Shown: positions 8,923 to 16,562, numbered from the stretch's first letter. The stretch: 37,403 nucleotides of DNA from Vibrio genomosp. F10 str. ZF-129 (GCF_000287055.2 NZ_AJYQ02000130.1:1-37403), one strand, 5' to 3'. Notes: generated from the letters alone by a model not told the origin. Numbers and translations: made by a program.

Positions 8923-9630
8923 ATGAGTGTGAAAATTCTTGCTTTAGATACCGCAACCGAAAACTGTTCTGTTGCCCTTATTGTTGGCGAACGCGTATTC
9001 GCAAGAAGTGAAGTGGCGCCTAGAGACCATACCAAGAAAATTTTACCTATGGTTGATGACGTATTAAAAGAAGCAGGCCTTACCCTAGGAGATGTCGATG
9101 CGCTTGCTTTCGGCAGAGGGCCAGGTAGCTTTACCGGAGTACGTATTGGCATTGGTATTGCACAGGGTTTAGCATTTGGTGCGGATTTACCGATGATTGG
9201 TATTTCAACCTTAGCGGCGATGGCGCAATGCAGTTACCGGAAGTATGGTTATAGCAAGGTTGCTTGTGCGATTGATGCTCGAATGAGTGAAGTGTATTGG
9301 GGGCGATACAGCCGTCAAGAAAACGGCACTTGGCTAGAAACCGATGCCGAATGTGTGATTGCACCGGATGAATTGGTCAAACAGGTGAAAAGTGATGATG
9401 CCATTTGGCATGCAGCGGGTACGGGTTGGGATGCCTATGAAGAAGCATTGCAAGCGTTGCCTTTGGAGCGAGATAATGAAAAAGGTGTGGTGTTGTATCC
9501 TGAAGCGGTTGATATCGCTTATCTGGCTCAGATTGAATGGAACAATGGCAATACGGTAGACGCTGAGAATGCAAGCCCCGTTTACCTGCGTGATAAAGTC
9601 ACTTGGAAGAAGCTACCGGGCAGAGAATAA
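8923..9630 (+). CDS. tsaB: tRNA threonylcarbamoyladenosine biosynthesis protein TsaB
   Basis: Partner and scaffold of TsaD in the TsaB-TsaD-TsaE complex, which places threonylcarbamoyl on A37 of tRNAs that read ANN codons. The protein has the ASKHA-type N-terminal fold: ILALDTATENCSVAL at 5-19, then RDHTKKILPMVDDVL and FGRGPGSFTGVRIG. It lacks the metal-binding histidines of TsaD, as is normal for TsaB. Length is 235 residues against 231 in E. coli. It follows yoaA by 16 bases, the order also found in E. coli, with a modest GAGA ribosome binding site. Confident. Confidence 0.95.
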   Translation: MSVKILALDTATENCSVALIVGERVFARSEVAPRDHTKKILPMVDDVLKEAGLTLGDVDALAFGRGPGSFTGVRIGIGIAQGLAFGADLPMIGISTLAAMAQCSYRKYGYSKVACAIDARMSEVYWGRYSRQENGTWLETDAECVIAPDELVKQVKSDDAIWHAAGTGWDAYEEALQALPLERDNEKGVVLYPEAVDIAYLAQIEWNNGNTVDAENASPVYLRDKVTWKKLPGRE

Positions 9631-9655
9631 ACACTCGTCAGTCAACAACCGAGAT

Positions 9656-9675
9656 AAGGCTAGCGTGCTAGCCTT
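9656..9675. other. Inverted repeat between tsaB and the next gene
   Basis: AAGGCTAG and CTAGCCTT form a perfect 8-bp stem around CGTG. No T tract follows on either strand, so it is not a standard intrinsic terminator. It ends just before the AAGGAA ribosome binding site of the gene at 9690 and could affect its translation or mRNA stability. Confidence 0.55.
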
Positions 9676-9689
9676 TAAAAAGGAACAGT

Positions 9690-9995
9690 ATGGTATCGAT
9701 AAATGGTTTGCCTCCTTCGATTGTCCCGGGCAGTACTAAAACGAACAAGACGAACAAGAAAAACGAGGTAAAAAAAGGGCAAGTCACCACATCGGTGGGT
9801 CAACCTACTCAGGTCGCGAATGCCGTTGCAAATTCAATTCGTCATGTCAACGAATCAGACATCCATCGCGCCCAGGTTCAATACGATTTACCCGAGGGGC
9901 AAAGTCGAAAAGCCATGCAAGAATACTTATCAGTGATGACTCAATCCAAGCGAGATGAACTTGCCAAGCTACTTGGTGTCGATATCTATATCTAA
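9690..9995 (+). CDS. Hypothetical protein, 101 aa, Vibrio-type
   Basis: Function unknown. The first half is rich in Lys, Asn and Thr and looks disordered (KTNKTNKKNEVKKG). The second half is predicted helical and ends RDELAKLLGVDIYI. There is no signal peptide or membrane segment. AAGGAA precedes the ATG at good spacing. I recall similar Vibrio proteins labelled as ParA-like partition proteins, but no Walker motif is present and the protein is too short, so that label would be wrong. The general layout (disordered N-terminus, helical C-terminus) recalls anti-sigma factors such as FlgM, but I see no specific match. Confidence 0.8.
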   Translation: MVSINGLPPSIVPGSTKTNKTNKKNEVKKGQVTTSVGQPTQVANAVANSIRHVNESDIHRAQVQYDLPEGQSRKAMQEYLSVMTQSKRDELAKLLGVDIYI

Positions 9996-10027
9996 CGTTA
10001 TTTTCTCTCTTCATTAAAGAGCTCACT

Positions 10028-10642
10028 ATGAATCTACTATTCTCAAGATCTTTCCTAAGCTCGTTCTCTGTGTCGTTCTCTGTATTGTTACCAAGAGTAA
10101 GAGTGGTTATCATCTTTGTGACCATGTTATTGTTGAGTGCGTGCTCAACGTTGCCTGAATCTCTTAGCACTGCTCCTGAGGAAGTGGTCATTTCAGACTA
10201 CTCCGTTTGGATGAATGCCGAACCTCAAACAGGTCAGTTTGTACGTCTTGGCGGCGTTATTGCGAGCACCACGAACCTGGTGAATAAAACACGTATTGAA
10301 GTGGTGAACTTACCGATTAACTCATCAGGAAAGCCAGATATTAATCAAGCGCCTAACGGTCGGTTTGTTGGATATATCGATGGTTTTGTAGAGCCGTTGG
10401 CGTATCAAAAGGGCCAGCTGATTACCGTTTTAGGGCAAAGTGATAGCAACGAAAAAATCATGGTGGGTGAATTTGAACAAGTCGTACCGATTATGAGTGT
10501 CACTGGGCATCATTTATGGAAAATTCAAGAAAGAGTCGTCATTGATGAAGTGAGGATTTCCCCATATTCATGCCTCGGCCTTCATTGTCGTCAGGTGGAA
10601 TTTTCTCCTCGTCACGGAAGAGTGATCCAAGAAGTTAGATAA
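10028..10642 (+). CDS. Slp-family outer-membrane lipoprotein
   Basis: Predicted outer-membrane lipoprotein of the Slp/YeaY family. The lipobox LLSAC ends at Cys39, after a long and partly hydrophobic N-terminus. The body has the family's features: a small beta-rich domain with VRLGGVIASTTN, a DGFVEPLAYQKGQLITVLG stretch and a short C-terminus ending with ...SPRHGRVIQEVR. The 39-residue signal is long, so the true start could lie further in, but the ATG at 10028 has AAGAG just upstream. A YeaY-like gene also lies between tsaB and fadD in E. coli, which supports orthology. The molecular role of Slp proteins is poorly defined; E. coli Slp responds to starvation and acid. Confidence 0.85.
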   Translation: MNLLFSRSFLSSFSVSFSVLLPRVRVVIIFVTMLLLSACSTLPESLSTAPEEVVISDYSVWMNAEPQTGQFVRLGGVIASTTNLVNKTRIEVVNLPINSSGKPDINQAPNGRFVGYIDGFVEPLAYQKGQLITVLGQSDSNEKIMVGEFEQVVPIMSVTGHHLWKIQERVVIDEVRISPYSCLGLHCRQVEFSPRHGRVIQEVR

Positions 10643-10677
10643 CGTCGATTGGAATTAATAGAAGCGGATTCACTCTG

Positions 10678-10734
10678 TTCGTTTAGGGTTTAACTATTCG
10701 TTTAGGGTTTAACTATTCGTTTAGGGTTTAACTA
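10678..10734. repeat. Three perfect 19-bp tandem repeats abutting a start codon
   Basis: The unit TTCGTTTAGGGTTTAACTA occurs three times without a mismatch (10678-10696, 10697-10715, 10716-10734). The last base of the third unit is the A of the ATG of the next gene. Each unit carries TAGGG, a weak Shine-Dalgarno-like sequence; only the copy in the third unit is at a useful distance from the ATG. Confidence 0.95.
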
Positions 10735-11609
10735 TGCGCCACAATACAATCAATATTGCCGACGGAGAGATCGCCACTTTGGAGTTTGGGTGCGCCGAAA
10801 CTGCGCATACCACCCTCGTATTTGTTCATGGTTGGCTTGATAACGCGGCCAGTTTTAGTTCTATCCTACCTATGCTAGCAAATCTTGATCAAGGACTGCA
10901 TCTTTGCGCCATTGATCTTCCCGGGCATGGTTTTTCTAGCCATAAGGGAGCGGGCAATTTTTACCCATTTCATGACTACATCGACGATCTTTACCAGATA
11001 TTGACTACTTTGTCATCAAACAGGTTGGTGTTGGTGGGACATTCACTTGGTGCATTGATAGCAAGTTGCTATAGTGCCGCGTTTCCTGAACACGTTGCAG
11101 GATTAGTTCAGATTGAAGGCTTTGGCCCTCTTGCCGAATCTGCCGACAAAAGCGTTGAACGATTACGTCAAGGCGTGCTAAGCCGACAAAGACTTAGACG
11201 CAAACCCAAAAGAACGACCAGTAACCTAGAAGAGATGACCATGCGTCGGGCAACCCTAAATGGGCTTGATAGCCGCTTAATCAGACCCGTGGTTGAACGC
11301 GGAATGATTTGCCACCAGGGAGTGTGGCATTGGCGACACGATAGCCGATTACAAAGTGACTCGTTATATCGTATGTCATTGGAACATGCAGCCGCCGTGA
11401 TTCAGAAGATTCATTGCCCTCAATTGGTTATTTTGGGGGATCAAGGATATGCCCATTTAAAGGACTTCCCGCGTATTTCGAATCTGTTGGACGACGTTGA
11501 GGCAATGACTGAAGTGAGTGTTGAGATCATAGATGGCGCACATCACTGTCATTTACAGTCGCCTTCTAGTGTCACCGCTCTAATATTTGGTTTGCTTAAC
11601 AAAATTTAA
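10734..11609 (+). CDS. Alpha/beta-fold hydrolase
   Basis: Predicted serine hydrolase of unknown substrate. The oxyanion-region motif VFVHGWLDNAASF is at 29-41. The nucleophile elbow GHSLG at 102-106 gives Ser104. The acid is likely Asp236 in LVILGDQG, and the base is His270 or His271 in DGAHHCH near the C-terminus. The basic stretch RQRLRRKPKR at 151-160 lies in the cap region. It has no signal peptide and is 291 residues long. It lies between the lipoprotein and fadD. Proximity to fadD suggests a lipid ester or thioester substrate, but that is only inference. The start codon touches a three-copy 19-bp repeat, so expression may vary with repeat number. Confidence 0.9.
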   Translation: MRHNTINIADGEIATLEFGCAETAHTTLVFVHGWLDNAASFSSILPMLANLDQGLHLCAIDLPGHGFSSHKGAGNFYPFHDYIDDLYQILTTLSSNRLVLVGHSLGALIASCYSAAFPEHVAGLVQIEGFGPLAESADKSVERLRQGVLSRQRLRRKPKRTTSNLEEMTMRRATLNGLDSRLIRPVVERGMICHQGVWHWRHDSRLQSDSLYRMSLEHAAAVIQKIHCPQLVILGDQGYAHLKDFPRISNLLDDVEAMTEVSVEIIDGAHHCHLQSPSSVTALIFGLLNKI

Positions 11610-11709
11610 ACAAGTGTTTGAGTGTTACGTGCTCAAGTGCTTTGGCTGTGCTGTAATAGACGAATAATAATAACGGTCAATCAGCTTGCCGATAATGAGG
11701 AACAATACC

Positions 11710-13404
11710 GTGGAAAAACCTTGGCTCACACGCTACCCAACAGACGTACCAGAAAACATTAACCCTGATCAGTACGCATCTCTCGTTGAGATGTTTGAAC
11801 AGTCGGTGCAAAAGTTTGCCGATCAACCCGCCTTTATGAACATGGGCTCGGTGATGACATTCCGCAAACTTGAAGAACGTAGCCGTGCTTTTTCGGCGTA
11901 CCTACAAAATGAACTTAAGCTAAAAAAAGGCGATCGTGTCGCACTGATGATGCCAAACCTGCTTCAATATCCAGTCGCGCTATTTGGTGTGTTGAGAGCA
12001 GGGATGATTGCCGTCAATGTGAACCCACTTTACACCCCACGAGAGCTCGAACATCAGCTCATTGATGCAGACGCAAAAGCCATCGTGATCGTCTCTAACT
12101 TTGCGAATACCTTAGAGCAGGTTGTCGATAAAACACCGGTAAAGCATGTGGTATTGACCAGTTTGGGTCAAATGCTCCCTCGCGCAAAAGGGACCATTGT
12201 TGATTTTGTGGTGAAGTACGTAAAAGGCATGGTACCGAAATACAATTTGCCGGGTGCTATTTCTATGCGTCAAGCGCTTCACAAAGGGCGCAGACTTCAA
12301 TACGTGAAGCCTCATATGTCGGGTGAAGATATCGCGTTCTTGCAATACACGGGTGGTACGACGGGTGTTGCCAAAGGGGCGATTTTGACCCATCGCAATA
12401 TGATTGCCAATGTCATGCAGGCGAAAGGCGCGTATGGCCCGGTATTGGCAGACGGTCGTGAACTGGTTGTGACTGCGCTACCGCTTTACCATATTTTTGC
12501 GCTTACTGTGAACTGTTTGCTGTTTTTGGAAATTGGTGGAAGCAACCTTCTTATCACCAATCCTCGAGATATTCCGGGCTTTATTAAAGAGCTGCAGAAA
12601 TATCAATTTACTGCGATCACAGGCGTAAACACATTATTCAATGCGTTAGTCAATAATGAAGACTTTAATGAGCTCGATTTCAGTAATTTGCGATTGTCTG
12701 TGGGTGGCGGCATGGCGGTTCAACGTGTCGTGGCCGAAAAATGGAAGAAGATATCCGGTTGTTACTTACTGGAAGGTTACGGCCTGACAGAATGTGCACC
12801 ACTGGTTGCAGCATACCCTTATGATCTCACTGAGTACAATGGTTCTATTGGTCTGCCAGTACCATCGACGGAAGTTCGTATTGTGGACGACGAAGGCAAA
12901 CTGTTGTCAAACACTGACGTTGGGGAGCTGCAAGTTCGAGGCCCTCAGGTTATGCAAGGCTACTGGCAGCGCCCTGAAGCAACCAAAGAGGTGATTAACG
13001 CTGAAGGTTGGTTATCAACCGGCGACATCGTTAAGTTCGACAATCAAGGCTTCCTACATATTGTTGACCGAAAGAAAGACATGATTTTGGTGTCTGGTTT
13101 TAACGTCTATCCAAATGAGATTGAAGATGTTGTCGCGTCTCATGGCAAGGTGTTAGAAGTGGCGGCGATAGGCCAAGAGCATGAAGTATCAGGCGAAATA
13201 GTGAAAATCTATGTAGTGAAGCGTGATCCTAGCTTAACCAAAGAGGAAGTGATCGCTCACTGTCGTGAACAGCTGACAGGCTATAAAGTCCCTAAGTTGG
13301 TTGAGTTTAAAGAAGAACTACCGAAAACGAACGTCGGCAAAATACTGCGCCGTGTTTTACGCGAAGAAAATGATGCTCAATTAGCTCAAAGAGAAAGTGC
13401 GTAA
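11710..13404 (+). CDS. fadD: Long-chain fatty acid-CoA ligase FadD
   Basis: Activates imported long-chain fatty acids to acyl-CoA at the inner membrane, using ATP through an acyl-adenylate. The AMP-binding motif YTGGTTGVAKGA is at 213-224, the same numbering as in E. coli FadD. A second adenylate-forming signature, EGYGLTECAP, and the FACS-type motif GWLSTGDI followed by DRKKDMILVSGFNVYPNEIEDV lie in the C-terminal half. Upstream in-frame starts exist (TTG 11686, ATG 11695). The GTG at 11710 is preferred because GAGGAA sits 7 bases before it and the protein then begins MEKPWLTRYPTDVP, aligned with E. coli MKKVWLNRYPADVP. Length is 564 residues. An intrinsic terminator follows. Confidence 0.97.
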   Translation: MEKPWLTRYPTDVPENINPDQYASLVEMFEQSVQKFADQPAFMNMGSVMTFRKLEERSRAFSAYLQNELKLKKGDRVALMMPNLLQYPVALFGVLRAGMIAVNVNPLYTPRELEHQLIDADAKAIVIVSNFANTLEQVVDKTPVKHVVLTSLGQMLPRAKGTIVDFVVKYVKGMVPKYNLPGAISMRQALHKGRRLQYVKPHMSGEDIAFLQYTGGTTGVAKGAILTHRNMIANVMQAKGAYGPVLADGRELVVTALPLYHIFALTVNCLLFLEIGGSNLLITNPRDIPGFIKELQKYQFTAITGVNTLFNALVNNEDFNELDFSNLRLSVGGGMAVQRVVAEKWKKISGCYLLEGYGLTECAPLVAAYPYDLTEYNGSIGLPVPSTEVRIVDDEGKLLSNTDVGELQVRGPQVMQGYWQRPEATKEVINAEGWLSTGDIVKFDNQGFLHIVDRKKDMILVSGFNVYPNEIEDVVASHGKVLEVAAIGQEHEVSGEIVKIYVVKRDPSLTKEEVIAHCREQLTGYKVPKLVEFKEELPKTNVGKILRRVLREENDAQLAQRESA

Positions 13405-13459
13405 TAACCCATAGCCCTGGCGACAACTTGTCAGAAACTTAATTGGGAATAGTGTTAGA

Positions 13460-13486
13460 ATGCCGACATTATTGTCGGCATTTTTA
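13460..13486 (+). terminator. Intrinsic terminator after fadD
   Basis: A perfect 9-bp stem (ATGCCGACA with TGTCGGCAT) has a 4-base loop and is followed by TTTTATT. The ATG within its left arm is in frame with rnd, but is not a believable start. Confidence 0.9.
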
Positions 13487-13516
13487 TTGCCTCTACAAAA
13501 CATTAGCGAGTACTTT

Positions 13517-14635
13517 GTGAACTATCAAATCATTACCCAACCGTCCGATTTAGAGCGTGTCTGCCAACAAGCACAGCAGTCTGATGTTGTGATGCTTGAT
13601 ACAGAGTTCGTGAGAGTTCGAACTTTTTACCCTTTATTGGGCTTAATCCAGTTGTTCGATGGAGAGCAGTTGTCTCTGATCGATCCTACGGTTTTCGATG
13701 ACATGTCACCATTCGTTGCCTTGTTGAAAGATACTTCTGTACTTAAAGTTCTGCACGCTTGCGGTGAAGACCTTGAGGTGTTCCAGAACGCTTTTGGTTG
13801 CACGCCTTTTCCAATGGTCGATACACAGATTATGGCGGCATTCTTGGGTCATGGTTTGTCTACTGGGTTTGCAAGTCTTGTTAGTGAGTATATTGGTGTT
13901 GAATTGGATAAAAGTGAGTCACGCACGGATTGGATGGCGCGACCATTGAGTGTTAAGCAGCTTGAATACGCGGCCGCTGATGTTTTTTATCTCTTCCCTC
14001 TGTATGAAAAGCTTCAAGAAAAAACCATGCATGCTGGTTGGTGGGATGCAGCGTTAGAAGAGTCTGTACATCTGGTGAGCAAACGAATTAAAGACATTGA
14101 TAGCAATAACGTTTATCGAGATATCAAAGGGGCGTGGCAGTTGAAACCGAAGCAGCTTGCCATCTTAAAACCGCTAGCCACATGGCGTTATAAAGAAGCA
14201 AAGAAACGAGATTTGGCGTTAAACTTTGTCTTTAAAGAAACCGACTTATTGTTGGTTGCCCGCGATGCAATAACCAGTACGCAGCAGATGGAGCAAGAAG
14301 GGATCGATTTTCGCTCGGTACGTCGCCATGGGGCGCGTTTAGTGAGTATGGTTAAATCAGCACAGCAAACACCGGAAGATGAATATCCAGCGCCTATCGA
14401 TCGTTTAATGGACCATCCCGGATACAAGCAGCTATTTAAACATTTAAAAGATGAAGTCAAAAAAACATCGACTCAATCTGGGCTGGCCACTGAATTCTTA
14501 GCGTCTAAAAAGCAGTTGAATCAGCTGCTGAGTTGGGTATGGAAAAATGACCGGGATCCGAGTAGATTACCGGATGTGATGCAAGGTTGGCGACTTGAAT
14601 TGATGGGCGAAAACCTCAACAAATTGGTTAAGTAG
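13517..14635 (+). CDS. rnd: Ribonuclease D
   Basis: 3'-5' exoribonuclease that trims the 3' ends of tRNA precursors and other stable RNAs. The DEDD-family exonuclease domain comes first: DTEFVR (about 28-33) supplies the Asp and Glu, LHACGEDLEVF the next Asp, and YAAADVFYLFPLY the DEDDy motif with its Tyr. An HRDC nucleic-acid-binding domain (WRYKEAKKRDLALNFV) and a C-terminal helical region follow. The frame is open back to an ATG at 13460, but that lies in the fadD terminator. The GTG at 13517 gives 372 residues beginning MNYQIIT, like E. coli RNase D (MNYQMIT). Its ribosome binding site is weak. Confidence 0.95.
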   Translation: MNYQIITQPSDLERVCQQAQQSDVVMLDTEFVRVRTFYPLLGLIQLFDGEQLSLIDPTVFDDMSPFVALLKDTSVLKVLHACGEDLEVFQNAFGCTPFPMVDTQIMAAFLGHGLSTGFASLVSEYIGVELDKSESRTDWMARPLSVKQLEYAAADVFYLFPLYEKLQEKTMHAGWWDAALEESVHLVSKRIKDIDSNNVYRDIKGAWQLKPKQLAILKPLATWRYKEAKKRDLALNFVFKETDLLLVARDAITSTQQMEQEGIDFRSVRRHGARLVSMVKSAQQTPEDEYPAPIDRLMDHPGYKQLFKHLKDEVKKTSTQSGLATEFLASKKQLNQLLSWVWKNDRDPSRLPDVMQGWRLELMGENLNKLVK

Positions 14636-14687
14636 CGTAAGTCGTTTGTATCAACAGATCTCGATGTAGCGAAAAGCAGTATCACTT

Positions 14688-14711
14688 AGTAAATAAATAA
14701 GTAAATAAATA
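14688..14711. repeat. Two perfect 12-bp repeats (AGTAAATAAATA)
   Basis: AGTAAATAAATA occurs twice head to tail and runs directly into the AAGCAGAT array. Both lie in the 210-base space between the convergent genes rnd and maoP. Confidence 0.8.
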
Positions 14712-14748
14712 AGCAGATAAGCAGATAAGCAGATAAGCAGATAAGCAG
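14711..14748. repeat. Octanucleotide tandem repeat (AAGCAGAT), 4.75 copies
   Basis: Four perfect copies of AAGCAGAT begin at 14711, followed by a partial copy AAGCAG. The same octamer in reverse complement occurs twice at 1311-1330, after sppA. The array lies 75 bases after the rnd stop codon. Confidence 0.9.
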
Positions 14749-14756
14749 TAAGGCAG

Positions 14757-14790
14757 TTAACGTTCCAAAGTGGGGGCAATGGAACGTTAA
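14757..14790. other. Perfect 11-bp inverted repeat downstream of maoP and rnd
   Basis: TTAACGTTCCA and TGGAACGTTAA are perfect reverse complements separated by 12 bases. No T tract follows in either direction, so it may be a protein-binding palindrome or a hairpin protecting 3' ends of the two convergent transcripts. Nothing else is seen in 14791-14845. Confidence 0.7.
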
Positions 14791-14845
14791 GCGCATTAGA
14801 CGGGCTTTATGGTGCAGGCAGTAGAAAGATTAATGAGAGGAAATG

Positions 14846-15211
14846 TTAGGCGACGTCGAGTGCCTCATCATCCATTGAATAATCAGTCTCCATCGCTGAC
14901 ATTTGAAAATTGCTACGGCTATTAAGGGTGTGAAAAGATTTTCGATCCCTAGCCAATCGAATGTATTTTAGCCATACATGTTCGAGTTTGGTTTTCGCTT
15001 TTGCTGGGTGTTTAAGAACCTTTAAAAAGTGTTTTTCGTCTGCGTTTTCAGGCAGTAATTCACCACTTTCAAGCGCTAGCATAGTTTCACCAAACGTCAT
15101 TAAGAGTTCGTTTTCAAGTAAAGTAAAATCACCTGACTTGGCAAACCCTCTGGGAAACTTAACCATGTCGAAAAACCGTTTTTTACCGTGGCGAAATTGA
15201 ATGTCAGTCAT
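14846..15211 (-). CDS. maoP: Macrodomain Ori protein MaoP (DUF413, YifE family)
   Basis: Small DUF413 protein. In E. coli, MaoP acts with a short nearby DNA site, maoS, to organise the origin macrodomain of the chromosome. The family pattern is clear: RFFDMVKFPRGFAKSGDFTL near the N-terminus, then acidic ENADEKHFLKVL, then VWLKYIRLARDRKSFHTLNS, matching E. coli YifE (FDNKHYPRGFSRHGDFT; KRFHTL). The ATG at 15211 is chosen over 15232 because GAGG lies 5 bases before it; length is 121 residues. The C-terminus is acidic and probably disordered. It diverges from hdfR, as in E. coli, which strengthens the call. Confidence 0.9.
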   Translation of the reverse strand: MTDIQFRHGKKRFFDMVKFPRGFAKSGDFTLLENELLMTFGETMLALESGELLPENADEKHFLKVLKHPAKAKTKLEHVWLKYIRLARDRKSFHTLNSRSNFQMSAMETDYSMDDEALDVA

Positions 15212-15279
15212 AGAGACCTCAGAAAGCAACAAATAATGATGGAAAGAGGCTTAAAAGACACGCTGTCATTTAAGCGCCT

Positions 15280-15316
15280 ATTAACTTCAATTGAAGAATA
15301 GGATATTGAAGTTAAT
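15280..15316. promoter_or_regulatory. Palindromic operator candidate between maoP and hdfR
   Basis: ATTAACTTCAAT and ATTGAAGTTAAT form a perfect 12-bp inverted repeat with 13 bases between. Within it, CTTCAATTGAAG (15285-15296) is a second perfect palindrome, so ATTGAAG occurs twice in direct orientation and once inverted. LysR-type regulators often bind such interrupted dyads in divergent promoters, and HdfR is the obvious candidate, but this is inferred. Confidence 0.6.
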
Positions 15317-15438
15317 GATGAAAACGAATTGTTTTTGTCGAATAGATAAAAAATTTTTATGATTTTCTGGCCGTTTACACCCCCAGCTAAATAGGTGGTC
15401 GTGCCGTACAATTCTTTTATTTTAAGTGTGAACAAACT

Positions 15439-16326
15439 ATGGATGTGAAAGTATTTCAGACCTTTTTAGAAGTTGCGAAAGAAAAACATTTTGGACGAGC
15501 TTCTGAAAACCTATATATCACTCAGGCGGCAGTAAGTGCACGAATTAAACAGCTTGAAGAATATTTTGACGTTAAACTGTTTATTCGTCACCGCAACAAC
15601 ATCCAACTGACTTCTGCGGGCCAGCGTTTGCTGGGTTATGCTGAAACGATGGTTTCCACCTTAAAGCAAGCCAGTTTTGAACTGTCACTTGAGAGCAATA
15701 AAACCAAACAGTTGCTCATTGGTGGGACGCCCAATATCTGGGATGCGTACTTACAAAATGGCTTAAGTGTATTAACCGGCTCATTGGACGGTTATGGCTT
15801 TTCGGCGGAATCTTTAGGCCGTGAGCAACTGCATAGAAATTTACTTGAGCATTCTCTAGATATCGCGTTTTCTTTTGACCCATTTAAATTAGAGGAATTC
15901 TGTCATCATCAAATAGCAGAGCTGACCCTGATTTTGGTCTCGACAGAACCGTCATCGGCTGAGAGCGCCTTTAGTAATAAATACGTGTATGTTGACTGGG
16001 GGACTCGTTTTACTTTCGAACACGCTGACAGACACCCCAATATCCCAGCCCCATATCTTAGAACATCGACAGGTAGAATCGCCCTCGACTTTATTTTAGA
16101 GAAAGGTGGATGCGCCTATTTACCGTTGTCTTTGGCAGAGCCGTTCCTTGAGGCTGAGCAGTTATACCGAGTCGCAGATACAGATGAGTGGTCTCGTCCT
16201 ATTTATATGAATTATAGAAAGAACAGTTATGTGGTTGAGTCTATTGAACGAGTCCGGGCACTTGTCGATACCATTAAGCCAACCAGCTCCTACCTTGTGC
16301 AGCAAGTCGGTGAAGGGATGGAGTAA
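15439..16326 (+). CDS. hdfR: LysR-family transcriptional regulator HdfR
   Basis: LysR-type regulator; in E. coli HdfR is repressed by H-NS and represses the flagellar master operon flhDC. The winged helix-turn-helix is at about 4-60 (FGRASENLYITQAAVSARIKQLE, then RHRNNIQLTSAGQRLL), very close to E. coli HdfR ([35 protein letters not shown]). A co-inducer-binding domain covers about 88-290. Vibrios lack an E. coli-style flhDC cascade, so the target here may differ. It diverges from maoP across 227 bases that contain a large palindrome. Upstream ribosome binding sequence is poor. A long terminator hairpin follows. Confidence 0.92.
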   Translation: MDVKVFQTFLEVAKEKHFGRASENLYITQAAVSARIKQLEEYFDVKLFIRHRNNIQLTSAGQRLLGYAETMVSTLKQASFELSLESNKTKQLLIGGTPNIWDAYLQNGLSVLTGSLDGYGFSAESLGREQLHRNLLEHSLDIAFSFDPFKLEEFCHHQIAELTLILVSTEPSSAESAFSNKYVYVDWGTRFTFEHADRHPNIPAPYLRTSTGRIALDFILEKGGCAYLPLSLAEPFLEAEQLYRVADTDEWSRPIYMNYRKNSYVVESIERVRALVDTIKPTSSYLVQQVGEGME

Positions 16327-16351
16327 AGTTCGTTCTCAAAAATAATAGATC

Positions 16352-16408
16352 AAGCCGCTGAGTGGATCACATTAAGAATACGAATGTGACCCACTCAGCG
16401 GCTTTTTT
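16352..16408 (+). terminator. Strong intrinsic terminator of hdfR
   Basis: A stem of about 21 bp with one mismatch pairs AAGCCGCTGAGTGG-TCACATT with AATGTGA-CCACTCAGCGGCTT around a 9-base loop, followed by a run of six T. Confidence 0.93.
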
Positions 16409-16450
16409 GTCTCTTCAACCTGTCGAGGGGGGCGTTTCGGAAAATACATA

Positions 16451-16476
16451 AACAAAAGCCTCTAACAAAAGAGGCT
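16451..16476 (-). terminator. Intrinsic terminator of the min operon
   Basis: AGCCTCT and AGAGGCT form a 7-bp stem, and the minus strand then reads TTTTGTTT. It lies about 115 bases after the minE stop codon. Confidence 0.75.
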
Positions 16477-16530
16477 CATAAACACGACACAGCTGCATTG
16501 AAACAATAACGGACCAAGTGGCTCATTTAC

Positions 16531-16562
16531 TAAGTAGCTAAGTAGCTAAGTAGCTAAGTAGC
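16531..16562. repeat. Octanucleotide tandem repeat (TAAGTAGC)x4
   Basis: Four perfect copies of TAAGTAGC are followed by degenerate copies CAAGAAGG and TAAGTAAC. The array ends about 25 bases from the minE stop codon and so lies in the 3' untranslated part of the min transcript, before its terminator. Confidence 0.9.

Noticed and set aside
9690..9995. ParA-like chromosome partition protein
   Set aside because: There is no Walker motif and the protein is only 101 residues long, so that label is not supported.
11670..11690. FadR site upstream of fadD
   Set aside because: Only about half of the consensus positions match around GGTC at 11674-11677, too weak to report.
13460..13516. Longer start for rnd at 13460
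   Set aside because: That ATG lies in the stem of the fadD terminator; homologues begin at the GTG at 13517.
15208..15435. Minus-strand open frame of 75 codons between maoP and hdfR
   Set aside because: It covers the divergent promoter region and palindromes, overlaps the 5' end of maoP, and has no recognisable protein features.
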